From Verrucomicrobiia bacterium (GTDB lineage Bacteria > Verrucomicrobiota > Verrucomicrobiia > Limisphaerales > Fontisphaeraceae): 64,000 nucleotides of DNA. Below, one piece after another: positions 57,367 through 64,000 of this stretch (positions are counted from its first letter, which is position 1; every line of letters begins with the position of its first letter). Position numbers and translations under genes: made by a program. Under the pieces are notes generated by a model that did no database searches, had not been told where the DNA came from, and was given only the letters and a program-made list of their open reading frames with translations. The stretch is from assembly GCA_026414565.1 (NCBI GenBank), contig JAOAIT010000017.1, positions 1 through 64,000 of the forward strand. Reading direction: 5' to 3'.

Positions 57367-58164
57367 ATGTTAGTCAAAATTTTCTTAATCCTGGCGATCC
57401 TCGCCGGCATCGCGGCGGTCATCCTTGGCTTCACGCAGGTGAAACCCAAGATTGAAGGTTTGCAGCAGAACCTGGTGGAGGAAACCACCGAGCGCATCAA
57501 GCAGACCAAGCGGGCGGAGAAGGGCGAGAAGGAGCGGGATCAGGCCCTGTCCGATTTGAAGAGCGAGCGCAACGCCCACAGCCAGACGCGGACGCGGTTG
57601 CGGACGGCCGAGGATAACTTGGCGGCCTCCGAGCAGCGGAATCAGCAGTTGCAGGCGCAGATTAACAAGCTGCAGGGTGACCTGACGGCGGCGCGGCAGA
57701 ATCTGGCGGCCTGGGATGCGCTGGGCATCAAGGTGGAGGAGGTCAAGGGGCTGATGAACAATCTGGCCGAGGAAAAGCGCAAAAATGAAGTCCTGCAATC
57801 GGAGAACAAGGTGCTCAACCAGCGGGTGGCCATTTTGAAGCGGCAGTTGGATGATTTGTTGCAGCCGGATCCCTCGGATCGGGTGGAAGAAGGGGTGCCG
57901 CTGCCCACGGATTTGAAGGCCAAAGTGGTGGCGGTGGATCCGAAATGGAATTTTGTGGTGCTGGATGTGGGCAGTGACCAGGAGGCCCGGGAGGGCGGCA
58001 ACATGATCATTTACCGTGATGGCAAATTGATTGCCAAAGTGAAGATTCAGAGCGTCACGGCCAGTTCTTCCATTGCCACCATCATGAGCGGATGGAAGAT
58101 CACCGACGTGCAGGAGGGGGATCTGGCCCTGCATCGGCCGGTGAAACCCAAGGTGAGCCAATGA
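57367..58164 (+). CDS. Membrane-anchored coiled-coil protein of unknown function
   Basis: The 265-residue protein has one N-terminal membrane helix (FLILAILAGIAAVILGF, about residues 6-22). A long coiled coil spans about 28-170, with many Gln, Glu, Lys and Arg heptads. The C-terminal domain (about 178-265) is beta-rich (KAKVVAVDPKWNFVVLDVG, IIYRDGKLIAKVKI, DVQEGDLA). This last part resembles the barrel at the end of MreC-like or envelope scaffold proteins, but I cannot assign it. The next gene, a tiny lipoprotein, overlaps by 4 bp. Confidence 0.75.
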   Translation: MLVKIFLILAILAGIAAVILGFTQVKPKIEGLQQNLVEETTERIKQTKRAEKGEKERDQALSDLKSERNAHSQTRTRLRTAEDNLAASEQRNQQLQAQINKLQGDLTAARQNLAAWDALGIKVEEVKGLMNNLAEEKRKNEVLQSENKVLNQRVAILKRQLDDLLQPDPSDRVEEGVPLPTDLKAKVVAVDPKWNFVVLDVGSDQEAREGGNMIIYRDGKLIAKVKIQSVTASSSIATIMSGWKITDVQEGDLALHRPVKPKVSQ

Positions 58165-58343
58165 AAGCGTGGAGCCTGCTTTGTTGTCGGCTGATTGGCG
58201 GCCTGGTCCTGACAGGTTTTGTGCTGGGATTGTGCGGGTGCGGCTCGGTGGAGAAGGATGCTTCCCATGTTTCGTCGCGCCCGTGGAATGCCCCGAAAGC
58301 CTGGGAGGGCGGGCTGCCCACCAGCTTGAATGAGGGGCGGTAA
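58161..58343 (+). CDS. Small 60-residue lipoprotein
   Basis: This very short product has a hydrophobic signal (LIGGLVLTGFVLGLCGCG) and cysteines that fit a lipobox (LGLC or LCGC). Only about 32 mature residues follow, including RPWNAPKAWEGG. ATG 58161 overlaps the stop of the coiled-coil gene (ATGA), which supports it as a real gene translated by coupling. The function is unknown; the pair may form an envelope complex. Confidence 0.65.
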   Translation: MKAWSLLCCRLIGGLVLTGFVLGLCGCGSVEKDASHVSSRPWNAPKAWEGGLPTSLNEGR

Positions 58344-58594
58344 GCCAGCCCCGGGCTGGGGGGTTCATACTTTACTTCCGGGGCGGGCTGGGATGTTGGT
58401 GGGAGGTGGTGCTGCCCCGAGGGAAGAGGGGCGGTTGTCTTCAAATCTGATTCGGCGGGTTGCGTTTTTTTTGTTTTTCCTCGTGCTGCTGACCAGGTGG
58501 ATTTTCTGCGTGAAGGGGCTTGGGGCATAGACCCTTTGGCGTGGGGCGCCATTCACGCTTTACAGGGAGGGCTGGCGTGGCCACACTGCTGGGC

Positions 58595-59893
58595 ATGAAA
58601 ACAGCCTGGCTTGTGAATCGTCGCCGATTTTTGCGGGGACTGGCTTTGGCGGGTACCGCCGCGGCTTTACCTGAGATCATTCCCGCCCGGGTATTGGGCG
58701 CGGAGGCGCCCAGCAACAAAATCACGGTGGGCGCAATTGGGGTGGGGGGCATGGGCTCCGGCAATTTGGGCGGATTTCTGGGGGATCGCCGGTGCCGGGT
58801 GCTGGCGGTGTGCGATGTGGATCGCGGCCATCGGGAGCGGGAGCAGAAGCGGGTCAACAGCCATTATGGCAATCAGGATTGCGCGGCCTACAAGGATTTC
58901 CGGGAATTGATTGCGCGGGATGACATTGATGTGATTTCGCTGGCCACGCCGGACCACTGGCATGCGATTCCGGCCATCATGGCGGCGAAGGCGGGCAAGG
59001 ACATTTACGGGGAAAAGCCCTTCAGCCATGATTTGAAGGAGGGCCGCGCGATGGTGACGGCCATCCATCGTTATGGGCGCATCTGGCAGACCGGCTCGTG
59101 GCAGCGTTCGACGGGGGATTTTCGTTTTGCCTGTGAGCTGGTGCGCAACGGGCGCATCGGCAAGGTGCATACGGTGGAGGTGGGGCTGCCCACCGGCGGG
59201 GCGGGGGGGACGGCGCCCTTTACGGACCCGCCGCCGGAGTTGGATTATGATTTTTGGTGCGGGCCTTCGCCGTGGGCGCCGTATTCGCGGGATCGCACCC
59301 ACTGGAATTGGCGCTGGCAGATGGATTACGGCGGCGGGCAGTTGATGGACTGGATCGGGCATCATGGGGACATTGCCCAGTGGGGGCTGGGCACGGAATA
59401 CACCGGCCCGGTGGAGATCAACCCCATCCGCGCCGAGTTTCCCAAGGTGGGCATCTGGGATGCCGCCACGCGCTATCGGATCGAGTGCACCTACGCCAAC
59501 GGGGTGAAGATGATTGTGCAGAACGCGGAGGGGAGCCATCGCATGGGGGCGCGGTGGATCGGGACTGAGGGCTGGGTGTGGGTGGACCGCGGGGGTTTTG
59601 AGACCGAGCCGAAAGAGCTGAAAAAAGACAAAATCCGGCCGGAGGAAATCAACCTGTACCGCTCGCAGAATCACATCGGCAATTTCATTGATTGCGTGAT
59701 TTCGCGGCGCCAGACCATCACGCCCGCCGAGGTGGCACATCGCTCGGCGAGCATCGGCCATTTGTGCGTGATTGCCATTACGCTGGGGCGCAAGTTGCGC
59801 TGGGATCCGGAGAAGGAGGAATTTCTCAACGATCCTTCGGCCAATGCCCTGCTGGGGCGCGCCAAACGCGAGCCGTGGAATATCATTGTGTAA
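58595..59893 (+). CDS. Tat-exported Gfo/Idh/MocA family oxidoreductase
   Basis: The 432-residue protein begins with a Tat signal (NRRRFLRGLALAGTAAALP). The Rossmann fold has GAIGVGGMGSGN, VLAVCDVD, SLATPDHWHA and the intact EKP motif in IYGEKPFSH. The C-terminal domain includes GGQLMDWIGHHGDIAQWGLG. It differs from the gene at 54024 in keeping the EKP motif and is a separate subfamily. The likely role is oxidation of a sugar or sugar acid in the periplasm. It starts 251 bp after the small lipoprotein gene, and the HEAT-repeat gene follows 39 bp later. Confidence 0.92.
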   Translation: MKTAWLVNRRRFLRGLALAGTAAALPEIIPARVLGAEAPSNKITVGAIGVGGMGSGNLGGFLGDRRCRVLAVCDVDRGHREREQKRVNSHYGNQDCAAYKDFRELIARDDIDVISLATPDHWHAIPAIMAAKAGKDIYGEKPFSHDLKEGRAMVTAIHRYGRIWQTGSWQRSTGDFRFACELVRNGRIGKVHTVEVGLPTGGAGGTAPFTDPPPELDYDFWCGPSPWAPYSRDRTHWNWRWQMDYGGGQLMDWIGHHGDIAQWGLGTEYTGPVEINPIRAEFPKVGIWDAATRYRIECTYANGVKMIVQNAEGSHRMGARWIGTEGWVWVDRGGFETEPKELKKDKIRPEEINLYRSQNHIGNFIDCVISRRQTITPAEVAHRSASIGHLCVIAITLGRKLRWDPEKEEFLNDPSANALLGRAKREPWNIIV

Positions 59894-59932
59894 GGCCTGC
59901 TGGAGAACCCCCCCTATTGCATTAAACGTGTT

Positions 59933-62458
59933 ATGAAAAAGATGTTTTCGCTGATTTTCACCGCGCTGTGGGCGGCCGGGGCCGCCGCGCCGGCGCAGAC
60001 GCCCGCCGATCCGCTGGATGGGCTGGCCCAATATACCTTCAGCCAGAGCCGCGAATCGCTGGCGCGGGTGGAGGAGTTGATTCGCAAGACGGCCCCCGCC
60101 GACTATCCGGCGGTGGAGGCGCGATTGATCGCCATTCTCAAGGCGCCTGGCACGTCCAAGGATGCCAAGCGTTATGTGTGCCGTTACCTGGGGGTGGTTG
60201 GCTCGGCGAAGTGTGTGCCGGCGGTGGCCGAGCTGCTGACGGATCCTGATTTGTCCCATCCGGCCCGCATGGCGCTGGAGCCGCTGGCCGCGCCCGAGGC
60301 CGGGGCCGCCCTGCGCGCGGCCCTGCCCAAGGTGGAGGCCCGGCTGCGGGCGGGGATTTTGGGCTCGATTGGGGTACGGCGGGATCCGCAGGCGGTGGAG
60401 GTGGTGGCCCGATATATCAGCGATCCTGATCCCTGGGTGGCTGAGACGGCGCTGGCGGCGCTGGGGCAGATTGGCACGCCGGCAGCAGCCAGGGTGCTGG
60501 CCTCGGCCAATGTGCCGCCGGCTCTCAGCCGCGCCCTGGGACGGGCGGAGATTGAGGCGGCCGCGCAGCTTACCGGCACCGGCAACGCGAAACTGGCCCG
60601 TGGCATTTTTGAGAAGTACCTGGGGGCCCAGCAGCCGCGGGCGTTGCGGGTGGCGGCGGCCAAGGGCATGGTCAGCGTGCTGCCGCCCACGGAAGCGGCC
60701 CGCTGGGTGGCCCAGAGTTTGCAGGGCGACGATGCCGCCCGCCGCGAGGGGGCCCTGTCCGGTTTTGCGGAGTCGAAGAACCGTCCCCTGCAAGCCGCCG
60801 TGGTTGGGGAGCTGCCGCAGTTATCGCCCGGCGGGCAGTTGCTGTTGCTGGGTTTGTTGCACGATTTGCCGGAGGTGCCCGCCCGCGAGGCGTTGTTGCA
60901 GGTGATTCAGGCCACGGCTGATGAAGTGGTGCGGGCGGCGGCGCTGGATTGTCTGGCCCGTCACGGCACGGCGGCCGATGTGCCCCTGCTGGCCGGGCGC
61001 GCCGCCGGGACGGGCGCGGCCGCCGAGGCCGCCAAACGGGCCTTGCAGCGGCTGGGCAAACCGGGCGTGGACGAGGCCCTGCTGAAACTGGTGGAGAGCA
61101 GCGCGCCGGCCATCAGCGCCGTGGCGGTGGACGTGCTGGCGCAGCGCCGCACGGACGCGGCGGTGCCGGGCTTGTTGCGCATCATGAAGAATCCTGATCC
61201 AGCGCTGGCCGTGCGCGGGGTGCGCGCCCTGGGGGTGATTGGCAGACCGGAAAACGTGAAAGACCTGGCCGGGTTGATTGCCACGGCCACGCCCGCCGAA
61301 GTGCGTCAGGCGGCCGAGGCGGCGGCAGCGGCCATCTGCCGGCGCAGCCCGGACAAGGCGGCGTTGTCCGCCCACATTCTGCCCGTGTTGCAGAGCAACC
61401 CGGCGCCGGAGGCGCAGGCGGCGTTGCTGCGTTTGCTGGTATATACCGGCGGGGAAAACGCGTTGCAGGCGGTGCTGGCGGCGATGAAACATGCCAACGC
61501 CGCCGTGGCCAAAGCGGCCACGGAGGCGCTGGTGGGCTGGCCGGATTTGGCCGCGGGGCCGCACCTGCTGGCCCTGGCCAAAAACGCCACCGATGCCAAC
61601 CAGAATGTGGTGGCGCTGCGTGACGGCTGCCTGCGGCTGGCGGAGATGGAGGAGCTGCCCATGGCGGGCCGGGTGGAGCTGCTGCGGGGGGTGCTCGAGA
61701 ATGCTCGGCGGCCGGAGGAGAAGAAGCGTGCCCTGGCGATTTTGGCGGATTTGCCCCTGCCGTCCGCGCTGGAGACGTTGCAGGGCGCCACGCAGGAGGC
61801 TGCGTTGCAGCAGGATGCCTGGGCGGCGATCATCCGGCTGGCCCGCCAGATGGGGGGCGTTTATCCCAAGCAGGCGCTGGCTGCGCTTGAACAGGCGCAA
61901 AACCAAAATTTGCCGGACACACTCAAACAACAGGCCGCGCAGGCGCTCAAGGCGGTGCAGAACGCCGGCCTTTCGCCTGAGGGATTCATTGTGTCCTGGC
62001 TGGTTTCGGGGCCTTACACGAAGGAGGGCAAGGATGGGGCGGCGTTGTTTGACGAGGTTTTTCCCCCGGAGCAAACCGGCGGAAAAGCCGAGTGGCGACC
62101 GGTGACGGCACCGCGCAACGGGGTGGTGGCGCTGGACAAATTGTTGCGGGGAGGCAATGACCGGGTGGCCTATCTCAAGACGCAGATTGTTTCCGAGCAG
62201 GAGCAGGAGGCGCTGTTGGAGATGGGCAGTGACGATGGCATCAAAGTGTGGCTCAACGGCAGGGTGGTGCACAGCAACAACGCCGTGCGCCCCTGCACGC
62301 CGGGACAGGACAAAAAGAAAATCCGCCTGGTCAAGGGGGTCAATGCGTTGCTGGTCAAAATTACGCAGGGCGGCGGCGAATGGGCCGGGGTGGTGCGCCT
62401 GCGGACGGCGGACGGCAAGGACATAGCCAACGTGCTGGTCGGCCCGGCGGCGGAATAA
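59933..62458 (+). CDS. Secreted HEAT-repeat protein with C-terminal PA14-like domain
   Basis: The 841-residue protein has a signal peptide (LIFTALWAAGAAAPAQ). Some 600 residues of HEAT-type helical repeats follow, with clear examples such as DPDPWVAETALAALGQIG and NPDPALAVRGVRALGVIG. The last 170 residues, from FIVSWLVSGPYTKEG, form a beta domain with EMGSDDGIKVWLNGRVVH (PA14-like or carbohydrate-binding). Such proteins are often next to heme- or sugar-oxidising enzymes in this phylum, and the upstream Gfo/Idh/MocA gene lies only 39 bp away. HEAT repeats mediate protein contacts, so it may hold an enzyme at a glycan surface. Confidence 0.85.
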   Translation: MKKMFSLIFTALWAAGAAAPAQTPADPLDGLAQYTFSQSRESLARVEELIRKTAPADYPAVEARLIAILKAPGTSKDAKRYVCRYLGVVGSAKCVPAVAELLTDPDLSHPARMALEPLAAPEAGAALRAALPKVEARLRAGILGSIGVRRDPQAVEVVARYISDPDPWVAETALAALGQIGTPAAARVLASANVPPALSRALGRAEIEAAAQLTGTGNAKLARGIFEKYLGAQQPRALRVAAAKGMVSVLPPTEAARWVAQSLQGDDAARREGALSGFAESKNRPLQAAVVGELPQLSPGGQLLLLGLLHDLPEVPAREALLQVIQATADEVVRAAALDCLARHGTAADVPLLAGRAAGTGAAAEAAKRALQRLGKPGVDEALLKLVESSAPAISAVAVDVLAQRRTDAAVPGLLRIMKNPDPALAVRGVRALGVIGRPENVKDLAGLIATATPAEVRQAAEAAAAAICRRSPDKAALSAHILPVLQSNPAPEAQAALLRLLVYTGGENALQAVLAAMKHANAAVAKAATEALVGWPDLAAGPHLLALAKNATDANQNVVALRDGCLRLAEMEELPMAGRVELLRGVLENARRPEEKKRALAILADLPLPSALETLQGATQEAALQQDAWAAIIRLARQMGGVYPKQALAALEQAQNQNLPDTLKQQAAQALKAVQNAGLSPEGFIVSWLVSGPYTKEGKDGAALFDEVFPPEQTGGKAEWRPVTAPRNGVVALDKLLRGGNDRVAYLKTQIVSEQEQEALLEMGSDDGIKVWLNGRVVHSNNAVRPCTPGQDKKKIRLVKGVNALLVKITQGGGEWAGVVRLRTADGKDIANVLVGPAAE

Positions 62459-62471
62459 TCTGCGCGCGGGA

Positions 62472-62499
62472 TTGACAAAAGCGGCGCCGTGCCTAAGCT
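62472..62499 (+). promoter_or_regulatory. Candidate promoter of tRNA-Glu
   Basis: TTGACA (62472-62477) is followed after 16 bases by TAAGCT (62494-62499). The tRNA begins 22 bp beyond the -10 box. This stands as the best anchored promoter of the window because a tRNA gene needs a strong one. Confidence 0.55.
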
Positions 62500-62520
62500 A
62501 GGGGGCGACAGGTCGCGGGT

Positions 62521-62596
62521 GGCGCGTTCGTCTATCGGTTCAGGACGCGGCCCTCTCAAGGCCGAAAGATGGGTTCGATTCCCATACGCGCTACCA
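62521..62596 (+). tRNA. tRNA-Glu (anticodon CTC)
   Basis: The 76-nt gene has acceptor GGCGCGT pairing with ACGCGCT (first pair G-U). The D-arm is typical of tRNA-Glu (GTCTATCGGTTCAGGAC). The anticodon stem is CGGCC/GGCCG with loop CTCTCAA, giving CTC. The T-arm is ATGGG-TTCGATT-CCCAT, and CCA is encoded (62594-62596). Confidence 0.95.
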
Positions 62597-62673
62597 GATC
62601 ATTTCCGAGATTTTCCCCGCTTAGACTCCTCCGCCACCGGAGCAGGCAGGCCTTTTGCGGCCGGAGGGAGGGG

Positions 62674-62704
62674 AAAAAAAGAGCAGCCCGCGCGGGGCTG
62701 CTCT
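62674..62704 (-). terminator. Intrinsic terminator of the cohesin-like gene
   Basis: On the minus strand a 10-bp stem (AGAGCAGCCC with GGGCTGCTCT, 5-nt loop) is followed directly by seven Ts (plus-strand A run 62674-62680). It lies 27 bp after the stop at 62731. Confidence 0.85.
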
Positions 62705-62730
62705 GGTGTTGGATAAAGGTGGCGGGCGGC

Positions 62731-64000
62731 CTACTCTGTGCGCAGGCGGTAGAACTTGCGCGCGGCGTCGGCCGGGATGTTCAGCCGTACCTGGCCGTCC
62801 ACTTCCTCGGGGGTTAGGTTGACGCGCATCCACTGCGGGTTGACCAGATCATCGGTGGCTTCCAAGTACACGCCGGGGAGGCCGGCCGGCCAGCGGAAGG
62901 TGAGCTGTCCGGCTTCGGTGGCGGTGCTAATCTGCGGCGTGGGCAGGGCCAGCGCGAGGTTGCGCCCGGCCCAGGTGGTTTCGGTCAAGGGTTGCGCATG
63001 CAGGTTGGCCACTTCGCGGGCCACGGGCTGGCTGGCAAAGCTCAGCGCCACCGGGCCGCGGGCGTCGGGCCGGACAGCAAAGGAGACGAGCACCACCTGG
63101 TGCAAGCCGGCGGGGTAGGTTTGGCCGGCCTGCAGAGAGAGCGCCATGCCCACGCGGCCCTGAGCGGCTTGGGCGGGGTTTTGATTCAACACCGCCGAGG
63201 TGCCCGCCGGCGAGACGGCCTGGGCCTGGACAAACGTGAGCTGGGCCGGGTTGAACTGCAGGCTGAAGGTCAGGGCGCTTTCCGTGCCGTTGGCGTGGAG
63301 CATCACGGGCACGGTGACGTTTTTACCCAGGAGCAGCGATGTTTCAGCCACGCTTACAGTGCAGGCGTTGCCATTGGCATTTTTGCCTGCCAGTGCCTGG
63401 CGCACCAGACCCGGCGGGGCAAAATTCGTCGGGCCGCTCACAATGGCCAGCGGGTCCAGACCGGCGGCGTAACGGCCAGCCTGCACCCAGTCGGAGGCGG
63501 TGAGGAGGCCGTTGCCGCCCTCGCTGCGCGGGGCGCAGTCGGCACGCTGGAATTCCGCGCCGGCGGCCGGGGTGTCCAGTGCGGCCACGAAGCGGCCCAC
63601 CTGGACCCAGTCCACCACCGTGACCAGGCGGTCAGGCGCGCCGCGTGGCGCGACATCGGCCTCGTATTCGGTGGGCATCAGATTAATCACCCCGCTGACG
63701 TATTCGGCTTGGAGCACTTGCGCCTGGGCATTGGCCACCTGTTGCGTCAGCGGCGAACTGCTGAAACTCAGGGGGGTGGTGTAAGACCCCGCCATCGGTA
63801 GGGATTGAAAGGTTAACCGCGCTATTTCCTGGGTGCCGACGGGCATGGTCGCGCCGGAAGGCAGGCTGATGGCTACGCCGATGCGGCCCTGGGACAAGAG
63901 GCTGAGATTGGTCAGGAAGGTGGCATTGGTGAGGGAAGGCCCCGGCTCCACCCGCAGCAACTGGAGGCGGCTGGTGCTGACGGTGAGGCTGAACTGCATG
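62731..64000 (-). CDS. Secreted cohesin-like repeat protein, 5' end outside window
   Basis: About 422 C-terminal residues are visible. Two cohesin-like beta domains can be aligned: the first is cut at MQFSLTVSTSRLQLLRVEPG; the second, near residue 230, reads VPVMLHANGTESALTFSLQF. Because the first visible Met is in the middle of a domain, the true start is beyond the window edge. Between the domains are two copies of a motif, DWVQVGRFVAALD and DWVQAGRYAAGLD, around DCAPRSEGGNG, which resembles a dockerin-like calcium motif. The C-terminus ends RKFYRLRTE, like other exported proteins of this lineage. A strong terminator follows. Cohesins bind dockerins in cellulosomes, but cohesin-like folds also occur in other surface proteins. 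Confidence 0.75.
   Translation of the reverse strand, partial: MQFSLTVSTSRLQLLRVEPGPSLTNATFLTNLSLLSQGRIGVAISLPSGATMPVGTQEIARLTFQSLPMAGSYTTPLSFSSSPLTQQVANAQAQVLQAEYVSGVINLMPTEYEADVAPRGAPDRLVTVVDWVQVGRFVAALDTPAAGAEFQRADCAPRSEGGNGLLTASDWVQAGRYAAGLDPLAIVSGPTNFAPPGLVRQALAGKNANGNACTVSVAETSLLLGKNVTVPVMLHANGTESALTFSLQFNPAQLTFVQAQAVSPAGTSAVLNQNPAQAAQGRVGMALSLQAGQTYPAGLHQVVLVSFAVRPDARGPVALSFASQPVAREVANLHAQPLTETTWAGRNLALALPTPQISTATEAGQLTFRWPAGLPGVYLEATDDLVNPQWMRVNLTPEEVDGQVRLNIPADAARKFYRLRTE

Noticed and set aside
58344-58594. T-rich run (cgttttttttgtttttcc) as a terminator after the small lipoprotein gene
   Set aside because: The nearby GC hairpins do not abut the T run, so I could not support a terminator there.

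Overview
The window is about 64 kb of GC-rich bacterial chromosome. Its style points to the Verrucomicrobiota, probably a Limisphaerales/Pedosphaera-like lineage. The evidence is a giant surface protein with an N-terminal LEPR-x-LL motif, GEVED and 'FYRLR'-ended secreted proteins, Tat-signal Gfo/Idh/MocA oxidoreductases, DUF1080, GH127 and GH29 enzymes, and many starts without a clear Shine-Dalgarno. This placement is inference from gene families; no rRNA is present to confirm it.

Left end (1-2.8 kb): the 3' part of a type I restriction gene (hsdR) overlaps a small YgjP-like metallopeptidase, then a GIY-YIG nuclease on the other strand. Next comes a tandem array of 122-bp units, each carrying the last 40 nt of a tRNA-Asn gene, which ends in the intact tRNA-Asn(GTT). 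This looks like the edge of one or more genomic islands integrated at the tRNA 3' end.

3-6.4 kb: glgC (glycogen synthesis) and a DUF255/YyaL thioredoxin-like protein. 6.6-28.6 kb: two surface or secreted proteins. The first is a 6,123-residue mosaic (LEPR-x-LL, autotransporter-like block, ~125-residue repeats, RTX repeats, SdrD-B and Calx-beta domains). The second is a 1,179-residue GEVED/IgGFc-binding-like/HYR protein.

28.7-33.5 kb: glycan degradation, with a secreted GH127 beta-L-arabinofuranosidase-like enzyme and a secreted GH29 alpha-L-fucosidase around a small unknown gene. 33.4-37.5 kb, minus strand: gloA, a CvpA-like protein, ychF, and a membrane PAS protein overlapping a lone receiver. 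37.7-41.1 kb: dciA-like, VanZ-like and comEC.

41.0-44.5 kb, minus strand: an ABC substrate-binding lipoprotein and a permease whose frame runs into an NHL-propeller lipoprotein that has a single-base frameshift. 44.7-53.9 kb: a DUF1080 lipoprotein with an MFS transporter, proA, an ATP-grasp-like unknown, marC, rarA, 5-formyl-THF cyclo-ligase and rny.

54-62.5 kb: Tat-exported Gfo/Idh/MocA oxidoreductases, a NUDIX hydrolase, tgt (minus strand), a coiled-coil membrane protein with a tiny lipoprotein, and a HEAT-repeat protein. Then comes tRNA-Glu(CTC). The window ends inside a cohesin-like secreted protein on the minus strand that has its own intrinsic terminator.

Three likely promoters share the form TTGACA-N16/17-TAAGNT, which may be the housekeeping promoter type of this organism. 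No CRISPR array, prophage, integrase or insertion sequence was seen.
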